From Acanthaster planci (Eukaryota; Echinodermata; Asteroidea; Valvatida; Acanthasteridae), in NCBI RefSeq assembly GCF_001949145.1, contig NW_019091370.1, positions 2,002,575 through 2,062,574 on the forward strand: a DNA stretch of 60,000 bases, read 5' to 3'. A program made the position numbers and the translations under genes. The notes under the pieces were generated by a model, which was given only the letters and a program-made list of their open reading frames with translations, was not told where the DNA came from and searched no databases. This document shows, one piece after another, positions 1 through 13,400 of the stretch; positions within the stretch are counted from its first letter, which is position 1, and the number at the start of each line of letters is the position of its first letter.

Positions 1-1273
1 TCTTTTGGAAGTATTTGTGTATTTCTGATATACTCATGTCATCTGTGTTCCAAACCAACTGTATTCCTTAGCACATGCAATTAAAACAACTCCGCTAACA
101 CTGCCCAGACACTTGGGCTCCATTCCTACCTCACCTTGAATGTATGATTCAGATTATTTAGGGACTCAGAGACAAACTTGCCTACAACACTGGTCTAAAA
201 AAGAGTCAAATGTTAACAATGCTTCTGTCTATCACTCCAATTCTACTTGACTGGAGGGTTGTAAAGTAGGCCGATAGTACAGTTTACTGGCTAATCGCTT
301 CTTTGATCGAGGGATGGCATAGTCAAGAGAAATGAATCATGAAAATGAACTTCCCACAGGAAAGCAACACTGCATGCAGTAATGCTACTGAGATGGGAAG
401 CTGATATGGAACCAATTGTTTAAATGCTACTGTTTGCACACAGGGACAGAGTACCTGCTAACTTAAATGCACCTTGTCAACAAAAAAAAATAAGTTTTCG
501 ATTCATTTTCATTTTGATGAAGAATTCGGTGGACAGAATTTGTATGTAAAGCACAGGAAGCCAGAAGTAATTGTTTAGTCAGTTTGGATACCTTTCAATC
601 TTAAAGGGCTTATATTTAATTGACTTCAAAGCTGAGTAGGAAATTGGCTTTATAAGGTACAAGTGGTTATTATATAACTAAGATGCAGGATTTTTTTCAA
701 TTAGGAAAATGACCATTTATTATCAAGAAAAACATGTTACTAAAATGTTTGGACAGCAATCAAGACCAACTTCATACTTTGTTTCTCAAATCTCATTTTG
801 AATTCACGGCTGGATCAATCCTCAGGGTCAAGTCCTGATTTGAGTCTAGCGTCCCTCTGATTAGGGGTGCAGTCCATGCCATAACTCATGCCAGTTAAGC
901 CGGAGTCCAAGTCATATTTTAAAATACTCACTGTGAACTATTAATTTCCGTTGAAAAATCTGCCAGTCTTCTTCATCAACCCTTGCCTTTGAATTCTCAA
1001 AGGAAGAATTCCTCATGAAAAGGAAAAGGCCATGCTGTCACTGTTCACTGGTTCTCAAACTCAAAGCAGTGACTTGATTCTGACTCAATCTGGACTCGCA
1101 TCAATCACTCTTAAATCACACAGCAGGCAAAGGGATAAAAACAAAAACCATCTTCTGTAACACATGCTATCATTCCCCTCAAATTCTGGAAAATATTTTG
1201 AAAGGGTTTCATCTCTCAGACACAACACATGCTCTTTATGCAAGTGACGGGGTTGTTCAACAGGCAGACTTAC
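1..1273. other. Non-coding stretch left of exon 15
   Basis: AT-rich sequence read as the next intron of the ADAMTS gene. No further TSR exon with a CSxxC or CPxxW pattern was found on the minus strand. The segment 1088-1273 is an in-frame open extension of exon 15. An AATAAA hexamer occurs on the minus strand at 716-721. I cannot show that either is used. Confidence 0.6.
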
Positions 1274-1478
1274 GTCAGACCAGGTGCCAGGAATCCAGCG
1301 GGCCGGGCAGTCCTGCATGTTGCAGTTCCGTCGCTTGCGGGGTTTGGGGCCGGTGCAGTAGGTCTCCTTGACGCTCTTGTCTACCTCCTCCCTCATCCGC
1401 CTCATGCACTTGACACGGCGCTTCTGCCGGCCAGTGCCACAGGAACGGCTGCACTCCCCCCATTCCCACACCTCCCAC
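1274..1478 (-). CDS. ADAMTS16/18-like: ADAMTS exon 15: TSR3 and start of TSR4
   Basis: The exon follows acceptor TTCTGCAG and ends at donor GAC|GTAAGTC. It is 205 nt, starts in phase 2 and ends in phase 0. It encodes residues 744-812: [20 protein letters not shown], then [32 protein letters not shown] and [17 protein letters not shown]745-x-x-W748 is a C-mannosylation motif and CSRSCGTG a POFUT2 motif. The repeat is very basic. Its PRKRRN matches a furin consensus on paper but lies in a disulfide-rich fold. RWIPGTWSD starts TSR4, whose remainder should lie beyond base 1. The frame stays open for 62 codons past the donor, to a stop at 1085-1087. Confidence 0.95.
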
Positions 1479-4400
1479 CTGCAGAATAATCATTGATACC
1501 CTTAATAATTGCTACCTTAGGGAAATGTTCTCATGCACCTGCACAAAAACAGTGATGCCCTTGAACTCTAAAATGACAAAAACCTTACCCAACCCAATCA
1601 AATCTTTTTGTATGACTCTAAGCTATCAAACTATCCTTCAGAACTGAAAAAAATATGAGTTTCTGCTGGTATCAAAAACCAAAAGGGAAGATACTCAACT
1701 ATCTCCCTAAAATCAAATGTCTTTCTAAAGGTTTATTACTTACTAAAGTTTACTTACTATTATTATTACTTACTAAACTTACTAAGTTTCTCCCAAACAG
1801 CACATAATGTAATAGGAATAACAGACAGTTTTCGATCCTATGATTGGGAATTACAAAGACCACATGCCATGAAACCCCTCCAAACCAAAGAAGACCACTG
1901 AAAATGTACATGTAACACCTTCTGATGTCATAAGGCTCAAGGGAAAATGGACCAAACTCGTTCTTTAGTAAGGAGCAAAAAATCCTTAAATGCAGCAGTT
2001 GATTTTGGACATACTTGTAGCTTTCAGTAGAGAGGGTATAAGGCCCCCCCCAAAAAAGTCTCTGGTTTCTGGTCACCGTGCGCATCGCCGTAGATCTGCA
2101 TGTCGGCAAACTAAAGAATTTTTTTATTTTGCATAAAACGATTTCCAAAAGCCGACAAACTTTTGGCAGGAATTCTGCTACCGCGCAATTTTAATGTGTT
2201 TTCAATGAGTGGGGTGGAGTAATATGTACGGTGAAGGAATCCCCGTAGGCCTCCATACATTTCAGTTGGGCACTCTTAACAGATGACGTCATTCGTGTAT
2301 CTTTATACGAAGGCTGTGTCCGAATCAATTGGCTGTGGCTCAATATTGCATGATTCTATAAGAACTGGCTGTGGATGCTACCAAATACTCAGCATAATTC
2401 CGACCGTTGCCAACTGATTCGGACCTGGCCCGCGTCTGTGAACGTGACAAACGAAGTGGTCTTACATCCCGCTTATGTATTCAAATTAAAAATGCTTTTA
2501 AGCAACAAACCGTGAGGGGCCAGTTTATTTCAGTGTCGGTGAGGCAGTGGCGGTACATACCCATGTGGCGCATACAGTGGCGATGGAATTTTGTTATGAC
2601 AATACATGTAACAACTCATGCATCGTCACTTGCCAAGAACAAAGGCTGATTAGAGTGAGAGGAGATTTTATTTTCTGAGCGGAATTTTTTTCCCAATATT
2701 TTATATGCGACTTGTTTCTTATAAGCTAAAACAGAAAACAATGTGCACAGTACAACATTTACCTCATGAGAATTTGATTTTCATTGTGACTCTGGAGCTG
2801 AAATGTTTTAATTTTGTTCACAGGCTTTTTGACGTGCAACTTGTTTCCTATAAGCTAAAGCAGAAAACAATGTGCAAAGAATGTCACCTCATGAGAATTT
2901 CATTCAAAACCAAAAAGTGGAACTGAACATTTATTTTTCACATGTAATTTTTCCATGGTTGTGCTACTGTATTTTAACAAGCTCAATGTTGCCAAGATTT
3001 GAAGCCTCTTGTTTGAGTGAGATGGCTGAAACCATTGCCTCTTGTCATATTTTATGGTCTTTCTTATTAATTCAAAGTTGCTAATTCACTCTTTTCATAG
3101 TAACAAGTATATGTGCATGTACATCGCTTCTAAGGAAAAAAAAGGAGGAAAAAAAAGCTGTGTCACCGCTCCTCTTTTGGCGCATGCCTGTGACCAGAAA
3201 CCAGAGTTGTTTTTATTTTGGCCTAATGAGAACTTTCTAATATTAAAAATGCCTTGAAACTTGGGGGGGTTGGAGGAACAGATGGGAAGTGCAAGAAGGA
3301 ACAATTAGTGGCACATTCACAAGAAAATAAAAACTATTTGGCAAGCATGCATTCTTGTACAACCTTTAAGCCTCCATCCCTTCCAAAACAAATTTATCTT
3401 CATTTCAAAGTTCAGTATCCTCAATGTAAGTACCCACAAAATATAACACTCAGAGTGCGAATCTCAATCTGAGACATCCCCTAATAACTTTTGAGACAGG
3501 ATGTTCATGACCGGTTATCTTGGTAACGACTCTCCATCATCACATCGGTATTTTCTATCTACCTTCAGCCTCGTAATGGGGACACTTCTAATTGGCATAG
3601 ACAGCTGTAATGACGGTAAATGATGCCTAGTCAGGTGGGTTGGCTGACCACCTTTAACAGGCAAAGGTGAAGAGCGGGTCAATGCAACGGTAGCGTGAGT
3701 CAGACCAAAGTCTCTCAGTTACTCCGGGCTGAGTCACAACCAGGCAGGCAGGAAAGCCACCAAAAATCAATCAACGGGCACTTGCCACTCTCTCCTACCT
3801 GTGCCTACATGTACATCATCACGGCATGTCAAATGACTTCACGGCATGCTGCTATATGTCGAGAATTACTCAACCCATCAATCATATTTTTCTGTTGCAA
3901 TTTGGGAGAGAATCCAGGCTACAGTTCACCACTTAGGGGCCATCAATGAAGCACGTACGCACAAATGCCTACTTTTCATACCCCCCCTCCTCTTCCACGC
4001 ATGGTGTATACCGTGGCTCCACCCCCCAACCACAATCCCCATTCGCATATGCATTCCACAGTTCCAGAACACGCTGCCGGTCTTTGTGTCATGAGTAATT
4101 TTGCCGTTTACTAATAATGGGCATTGGCATGGAAGGATAAGTGGTGGGAATGGACGGTGGAGGATACGGTGTTTGAATGGTTTTTCCATGCACAGAAGCT
4201 GATTCTGGTATTTATTTGTATGAGAAAGGGTACTGATATGATGAAAATTCATGAAAGGCAAAATACATATTGGCTTGAACCCCCCTTGTACACATGGTGT
4301 ATGCAACGGCACCAGCTCCCGCCCCCACGTGTACATACTTTATGGACGACCCCTTAATGTTTGCCTGGATAAGGCCCCTAATCCCCAAGTCAATCTTTGG

Positions 4401-7400
4401 CATTTTTTGAAGTTAATCACACCCCCTCAGGGTATACGAACAGCACAGCATGACTTTCATCAGACTCACAGATCTGATTGACCTTAAAAGAAAAAGAAAC
4501 TTCCTAACTAAAACAACATATTGTACTTCCAACTTCATACAAATCTTGTGCAACATATTCAGTTTGAGGGGTATGATCTCTTATGAGTCTTCATATACAT
4601 GTACATGATTTGCTCAAAACCCTACTTCAATTTCAAAACGGTGGATTCCTGTCTTTTGGGGAGATCAAAAACAAAACCTCAAGATGGTGTTCCTCAATGA
4701 TGCAAGACAAGACAGAGCAGACGAAGACCCCTGACATGTTTGACTAAGTTCAAGGTTAAGACACTAAAAAGAGCCCAATCTTAAAATATATTTTACTTCT
4801 GCATTCAACGACGATACAATGCTGAGAGAGTAATACACCTCTGTACGCCTTTCAGAGCAAGGCAATTCACAAGCAAATTGATACAAAGTAACTCCAGGGG
4901 GCTGCATTAATTTTTTTCAGGTGATGACAAATCAATCCCTGATGACTAATACTCAGTAATACTTGCTTGCACAGTGCGGTTATTGTTCAAAAGTGCAGGG
5001 AACTATTGGCTTCAACCTCTGAGGTATGTTCCTGCTTGAAACCTTGGCCTCAATTCCCAAAGATCAAACACAAAGCCAAAAAAGAGACAAACCAAGACAA
5101 AACAGGACAAAAACCAAAACTGAAAGTAAAAAACGTAGCCGAAGCAAATAAATGGCACATTCTTGATACTTCAAATGAAAAGTCCAATCTAATGCAGAGA
5201 ACTGTTGGGCTTTTGTCCAATACCACGATATTAAGAACATACAACAGGTGTAAGGTAGAATATTTAGCTTTATGTGAAAAGATTAAATAACCATTCATAA
5301 ATACCCATTGAGAGCTCATCACATGGTAAGTCTTAAACAGTTGATAAAGCAACAGCTGTTGATTTTAACCACTTTTCTGACGTCAGATGATGTTAGACTC
5401 CTTTGAAATCAAGTTGCCTTTCCTTGTATTGGTTAATCATTCATAATCGTCACTTAGGTTTGTGTGATACCACTGTTGAGAGTCCAAAATTCAAACTGCC
5501 CTGGCTCATCACATTCTGTGCCACATGCATGCTTATCTCCATATATGTATAAGCACATACAATAACAGGACTACATGTAGATGGGTGTTTGAAAAAATGA
5601 AGTCAAATTGTTTGAAATTGATAATGTTTTAAACTTGTTTTGATTTTCTGGCTCAAACTGTATTTATGAATGCAGCTAAAGATTGCTGTGGGGTTAGACG
5701 TTGATGCCACGTCTCTTACCTAGCAGGGCAAGGCCAGAGGTTGCACGTGAAAATGCCGGTGTTTGGCTTGGCGTCGCTATCACAGAAGGAAGAATCCACC
5801 TCTGTCGCGTTATTCCTCAAGCAGGACACTTCCGATGTCATCACACCTGTGCCATGTTAAGAACAGAGCATTTACTGTTGTTTACTTTGGAAGTCATCAT
5901 CCACTGTGAGTGGGACCAACAGAGGGTGCCATTTTCCTAGCAACAGAGGCTCCTCCAGTAGGAACTGCACTTGGCTGGTTCATGAACGATTGTGAAATGC
6001 AAGAATTGCCATCGCGTCCACTACCAACCAAATGTACACTCCCCACCAACAATGGCTCTTTTTAACCAATGAGGGGGGTGCACTTCTATTTAAGGTAGAT
6101 AAGCAATACACCTTTCAGAAACAAACTTTTTTATCTAGGAAAATATTAGCATGTTTTCACAATAAAAAAATGGCAGAACTTTTTCCTCTGATTTTATCAA
6201 CACTGTGAGCATTCACAAAATAATCCAACTGACACAGAACAAGGTCCGTGTTTTCTGAGTTCTCAAATGCCAATAGCAGGTTTTCTAACATTGTCAAAAT
6301 TGTAACTTTTATGTGAGTTTGCTTTCCTTTAAATCTCAACTCTTTTTTTTCGCAACCTCCAGGACATAAGAAAATTATTGTGAAAAATTTTTTAGTATTG
6401 TGAAATATTTTTTAGTATTGTTTTTAAGTCTTATTTCTTTTATATTCAATTCATAATTTCATTTATTGTCAGTTTAGTAATGTCAAATGTGTTTCTCCTT
6501 TTTGGCACTATTTCTTTTCAGTTTTTCTCATTAACGTTTTTCTTGTAACTCTTTTCTTTACTTATTTACTTGTTAATACAAAAGTTATTTAATTGCAAGT
6601 TCAAATTAGAGCAGAGACTCCCTAGACAGGAACACAGTTTTTTCCTCAATAAATCCTTTGGGTTGTAACTGACATCTTATACTTCAGCTCTGTCCAAATG
6701 TCCTCTTTCTGAGAACTTAAACAAATACAAAATATTTTCAAGATGGTAATCTATCAAATGTGTGACTTCCGATAGTTGACACATCACTGCAGTACTAGTT
6801 ACTCATCAAACTCACACCTGGAGTGACACGTAAATGAGATTTTATTATTGCAGGTTGGCCTTGTCCTTGATGTCAAGAGACGTTTTCTTACTTCAGTCTG
6901 CCAGAGTTGTTATGCTATCACTACTAAACTCATGTGAACCTTGACAGTCATCTATGAGGGCTGGGGATAACAGCAGGATGATGTTGGTCATTTCTGTGCT
7001 TTAACCAATGTCGGTGACCAGATCCCAATAAATGAGTCTTAAGGTGATTTTTTTCCATTCTGCATTGGAAGGAGCAAACTGAGCTCCGAGTTTTGATGCA
7101 TTGCTCAATTTGCCACCTTCTTCAGAATTATGTGGGTGTGATATATTGAGGGGTCTTGTTTATTTTACACCTTGCATAATTTTTTTTAGAAGGCCTCTAA
7201 CTCCGAAGTGGCTCTGGTGACTAACAGCTCACTTCATTTTGTTGAGTCACAATATTCTCCCCAACCACAATTAATGCAACAAGATTCTATGTGACTGTGC
7301 AACATGCATCACGACTGGGATTCCCCTGGGGTGCTGATGAGCATGACGTGGCCAACAAGGAGTTGACAAAAAACAACTCCACATGTTGCCCCCCCTGCCA

Positions 7401-10400
7401 ACAGGGCTTCAAAGACATTCTACATACTCTTATGATACTATTGCTCCCTATCTATTTCCTCGAGCCCAGGTGGGACGTTGTCTTCATTCCGTAACGTAGT
7501 ACGGTCAGGGAGTCCACCTGGGCTATATTTCCTCATAATAATTTATGATTTATGGCCTTTTCAACAGGTTAGGACAATCAGAAGAAAAACTAGAATTAGT
7601 GGAATGTGGTTTTTCTTTCTGAGGTGGTAATATTGGGCCCCAAAAGGCCACAGTTGTCACTGAAAGAAGGGGGGTGGGCTACCTTGTGCTTAAATGGGTG
7701 GAGGGGGGGGAAGCCCCACAAAGGATTGTGTTTGGTCCACATTCTTACCTCCGGCACAAGACGCTGAGCATTCTGATTCCACCAGATGCCAGGTGTAGTT
7801 GTGCAAGGGAGCTACGGTCTTGGTGTCCTGTCTCTGTATTGTGTACTGGTAGTCGATTCCTGGGTTTATGCCCTGCAGTAGTATCTGCAGTTGAGACAAA
7901 ACAAACAACGCAGTCAGTCATAGCAAAGTGCACTTAAAATGTACTGACTTCTGTGCGTAAATTTAATTAAGTACCAAGTGACCAAATAAAGTCACTTTTA
8001 TGACAAACTGGATATACATGCCACTACTAGGACAATTATCTCTGCCCCCAAAACATGAAACAAACAAGCAAAGAAAACAACAAAACAAATAATACGAGGC
8101 AAATTACACAAAAAGAAGAAATACACTGGTGGGAATGCATTTGTGTAGGGTTTTTAATCTTGTCTGTTTGAGCTCATATGAAAAGTATTTCACTCAAAGT
8201 GTGTGAGTTGGAAAATGAAACTGACAAGTTTCAGCCACTAGATTCTAATAACATAGCAACGCTGCACAGCCAAGATGCAAGAAAACCTTAATTCAAAGTG
8301 TTGACTGACTCTCTGATGTAAATTACCTTGTACATCAATGTCTTCATCAAACTTTGAAGTGGTTGTTAAAAACAAACTCTTCTTTTAATTGGGAGATACA
8401 TTTAACTTTCCAGGATGCATCAATTTGTTTCATATAATGCCACATCTTTAGAATTTAAGGATCACCAAAATAAAACGGTTTTGATGTGGTTTTAAAAAAT
8501 GGTACATCCCATTTGTTTTATAACAATCCGATCAACTATGCTTTAATTTGGGGGAGTTTCTCTGTATTAGTAAACCTCTTAAACCATTTTAAGTTTAACT
8601 GGAGATACTGTTACTTTTACCAAGCAGAGAGAACTTTTAACCCCACCCCAAAACAATCTAAGCCTAATATTACAGCCTCTAGTTACATGTAAGTTTTCCT
8701 TTGATGCAGATGGTAAAAAAAGTGGAGCCATTTAATATTTTAAAATTCAAAAGTCCTTCAAGTGGAAGTTACTGACAGTGCTTTTTTTTCCATTTTGCTT
8801 TTGTTTCTCAGCTAACCACCACCAAAATGTTTAGAAATTCTCTTCTAGACAAAAATCATTCAGAAACTTTTCATTCACAACCCACAAATTACTACTAACA
8901 CTGAACAACCCGTCTTACAAAAGCAAAAGCAAAGCCAAATTTTGAGGGTCCAACTTGCACAAAATCTGCTGTAAAAGTCCGAGTCAACACTTGCTGCCCG
9001 TACTCTGTTCCCAAATAGCAGCCAAGCCAGTAACATGTGAATAAGCACCAAGTTCAAAAGGTCTTCCCACAAGTTGTAAATCTCAATATGTGTGTCCGAA
9101 AGGTTAAGAACACAATTCAAATTACAGTTCAACTGCTGCAAAGAGTTCATTGTCAGACTCAAACTGAGATTTATGACAATTTTGGGCGGTGCACGCTCTC
9201 AGATACAACTATACATGTACTTGTCCACTGACTATTCACTAGGTCCCCAGTGATGACAGAAATCCCTCTGGGCCTCATATGCCAATCTCAATTTCCATTT
9301 CAGTGGATCCGTTACAATACATTAACTTCACTGGGTTCATATGACCCTTGATGAAACCGAACTGTCTGACCCCTCATTAGCTGTTTACACTGATTGAGTC
9401 ACATGTACAGAATGCATCATAGAAGACATGCATCCTGTTTGAGCAATGAATCACTGAGTCCATCACTTGTAATCTTGAGTGGATCAAAATATTACTTTTT
9501 CTAATGTCCAAACCAGCAGTTTGGTTGGTGTCCCCCAGGGTGTAGTCATAATTAATAGCAATAACATAACCTACTTAAAAATAGAAACCTACTTGTGTCC
9601 GGGCCCTTTACAACTTTGTGTTCCTGTACTAGTTACAGACTCTAGGTACACGTACTGCTTAATGGTGAGAAAGACAGAGAGTGATGTGACAGACTATCAA
9701 GCCATGTCCGAATCAACAGGCTTTAACCGGGAATAACATGGACATCAATGAGAAGTGACTGTCGCCACTAACTAGTGGCTTCCATAGAGGTATGTATTAC
9801 ATGTACTTCCAGCCGTAGCCACAACTTTGAGCCATGGCCTCAGTACCCATCCTAAGACACTACCGTTTTAGTGCACATCAAGGTGGAAATTAGCTATTTC
9901 CCACAATGTACACATGCAACTAAATTCAAAATGGACTACTTGTAGTACTCTTCCCACATTAGAAACTTTCAGGACAGTATAAAAAGAACAGACTATTCGC
10001 ATTACAAAGTTTATCTTCATTGAGTACATGTACATACTCACTTCAGCTACACCAATAAACTCAATGAACAGTACCGAAGGGTTAGGCTCATATTGTGCAT
10101 TTACTTAAATCGGAGCAGACTGCAAGTTGTGTATACTTCTATCCACTCATGAAAGGTGATAAAACTGACACCATAAAGACGAGGAATTCTGGAAGTAAAA
10201 ACAAACCCACCTTAATAAATAATGCAGGGTAATAAGGTCAAATTAAGGTCACAAGCGATAAGGGGAACAAAGAACTCAGAATTTACTCTATTATCTCTCA
10301 AGGGCTGAATTCTCCATGCACACCTGTATAAATTTCAAATGTCACACTAACAATCCTGGCGGGTGACAGAAAATCCACTTAAAGGTGTAAAAGGCACTAT

Positions 10401-13400
10401 TAAAACCTACTCCAGCAGTCTCATAAAACCATGGCTCAATTTTTTGTACTCTGCACTGTTTTTACAAAATCCACTCCCTTCCTACCTCGATCACCAGATC
10501 TTCAGAAGTTGGGCCCACTGCTTGTAAGTATTCCGGCATGTTGTACGGCCTTCTGTACTCGAACACCGTGCCGGCGATGTCAAAGTTTCCAGGCCAGTCC
10601 ACAGTCCAGGCTCCCGTAAGGTAGTACTTGAATCTGTCGTTGCGTAAAGCCAGATAGCTGGTAGACATTGACAGCTCAGTAACCCTGATGTGCCGAGCAC
10701 CAGCCGGTATCTTCACCACCAGGTAGTAATCTGCAAAGGCAGTTAACCACAAAAAGCTTTCAGAATTCTCATGTTTCATCAACTCGAAAAGTATTAGCCA
10801 TGTACATGTATAACAGATTTGAATATGCTATCCTACTCACATTTGAGTCTTAAAACTCATTTGAATGAGTAATATGATTTACACAGGTTGAGTTCAACTC
10901 CATATCACCCCTAACAATAAAATTTCCCTAGAAATAGGATACAAAGGGTATTTTAGATTTAAGAGGTTCGGGTAGTCATTACAATATCAACATCACTTTC
11001 TTAATCCATGCTCGGTGAAAAAGAGAAAATACTAGTTTACAAATAATGACTTCATATTCAGAGCAAATATTTACATCCTTAAGTATGATTCATGTGACAT
11101 GAAGTACTGCCCATGACCCCTTATATTTCAACTCAACAACCGACGAAGAAAACATGGCATCTTCTTGAGTGCTAGGATAGGTGTGGGAGTGACCAAGTGG
11201 TTAGACACTGAAGTCATGACCTTGAATCCCACCCAAGGAGTTCCAAGCGTGCACTTGTCTTCCCAAAAGGTTCTTACAGAAGGCTAGGAGTACCAAGTGC
11301 AATAAACAGATGGCTGATCTGAACCTCATTTATTCCCCCTCATGTTTATGTCAAACAAATTCCTGCTGAAGTGGGCGTTAACCTTTGCTGACCCCCGCAT
11401 TGCTATATAGAAGAACATGGGTATGACAAATGCCATAATGTGCATTTTAGCAAGGATGGAATCAGCATAGGAGACAATCAATTTTACAGGATTTGCGATG
11501 ATTAGAACTCTACAGTAAGCTCCGACTAAGTCGGCATCGCATAACTCGTCATATCGTCTAAGTCGGCCTTTTGGCAATAGTCCAGATCATCTGTAATGCA
11601 TTTCCATTGAAAATATCATTTCTAAGGCAGCATTTATAAGTCTTCACTTCGGTCCCTTTTGCACAAAACCACAAAAATTCCTTTGTGTAAGTCCGCATTA
11701 AAAAGAGTTTTGGTATCACTTTCCTTTGCCATGGTAGCCAAAAAGTGTCAAGTGGCAAGTCCCGCACTGCTTGACTGATGTCTGTTTATTAGCAGCACAG
11801 GCTTAATTGATCGGCCAACGTGAGTACATCAACACCAGTTACCCCTCTAGTGCTACAAATGCACTCTATCCATTTGGGACTTATTGAACGAACTTAACAA
11901 ATGCGTTTGCAGATGAGTGTATGTTTACTGTACTATAAAACTGTAACACGTCCATACTACACTGTCAAATCGTGATGTGATATGCAAGTGGCTTCCGTTG
12001 TTGCTTCGTCCTTAGGGGCACATGATCAATTATCCAATTTGCAGCCCATGAGGATAATATTGAGAACGAATTTGCTGGGATCGACCATGGAGGCAGAAGT
12101 GGAGTGCAAGGAATCATAATGTACATAGGCAATACATGTGTACTTGTAGGTCAGCAAAATGACGACTTACAACACAAGTCAGCATTTGCGGCATTCGCGG
12201 CATTCGCGTACGTCATCATAATTTCTTGAGTCCCAAGAAAGCCGACTTAGCCGGAGTTTACCACATTTCCAATTTTCACAATGATGATAAGATAAAAATT
12301 GTTTCTCTGTTAATATACGGAAGCCCTATAAACCATAGCAGGTTTTTATTTTGGCGATCAGCCTTTCCTTCACATCCTTGTTAATTAATGTGTTTTTATG
12401 ATGACCAATGGCCAAAAGGTCCTGACACCGGAAAAGTGCCAAGGAAAATATCACAGCTCATCTGGAGATCAGGACTGGGCAAATCCACCAGGGACTCGGG
12501 CTGCATGTGGCAATCTAGTCAACATTCCTCCCCTGTTGGTAGGACACTATCTGCAGCAATTCAATACAGCCAGCCTTGAACCTCTCTCCACTCTTGTATT
12601 GTGAGTGGATTAGGGTACTAACAGGCCTTTAACCCTCCTATGCTGAAGTCACTCTTTGGGTTAAAGCACTACTCTCAGGGTTATCTCGGCCAAGGAATGA
12701 CTGACCAGCATCTGTGCTAGTGTTAGTTTCTTTTTCTCCTCTAGCAGATGTTTAAGCTCCCAATATTGAAGTTGGAGAGTTGAGGGCTCTGCCCAAAGTT
12801 AAAAGATCGAACAGAAATATTAACTGCAATACATTAGACATAAATAATGATAACAAACTTGATTCTACTAATATTTTTAGAACAAATCCTACCTGGGCTA
12901 GCTTGAAGTTTGAGAAATCACTGTGAAAAGTGAATAGATTTGTCATTCAGAATAACTTTATTCTATCATTTATATATGCAAATAAAAAGCATAAATTTCA
13001 ATCATAAACATGTGTTGGTTTCATCCACATTGTCAATTTGCCTACCATGCCACTGCAAAACACAGGAATGCCGTCAACTTCTATTTGGTATGTATCAGAC
13101 AGGACAGGCACAAGTCGAATGCATAGTGCACTTCTTGACAGAACTTTCGCCCTTTGATAAAAAAGTAATAAATGGGTCCTTCTGGGAGTGTTCCGTTGGG
13201 AATGGACACTACAGCTAATGTTTCCTCAGGGAATTTCCTAATATTTCCTACTGGATATGAGGGAATTTTTTATCTTGATGGAAACAGCATATGTCCCCAT
13301 TTGGTAGAATATGGGCTGGTTCTCTCCAATCATAGATCAACAAATTGCAATACTACAGGATGGGAATCCCATTTAGGGGATTGAACATGTTTTCAAGAGC

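Larger units (their letters stand above)
5847..7748. other. Intron between exons 14 and 13
   Basis: This intron of about 1.9 kb is AT-rich. It contains a perfect-length 20 bp tandem duplication (6381-6420), an inverted repeat built on AGCCCAGGTGG (7463-7524) and a G-rich stretch near 7665-7710 next to exon 13. No coding sequence was recognised. Confidence 0.7.

Noticed and set aside
817-930. Possible terminal exon on the minus strand (open stretch with SGLTGMSYGMDCTPNQRD and a stop)
   Set aside because: The upstream acceptor is poor (AATTAATAG with no pyrimidine tract) and the peptide matches nothing in the ADAMTS C-terminus.
3926-4336. Possible duplicated coding segment (CATGGTGTAT... with C-rich tails near 4000 and 4300)
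   Set aside because: The similarity is limited to a short motif and C-rich simple sequence, and the frames are not conserved between the two places.
11183-11240. Functional tRNA gene
   Set aside because: The B box is imperfect and no acceptor stem pairs around it, so it is called a SINE-like head instead.
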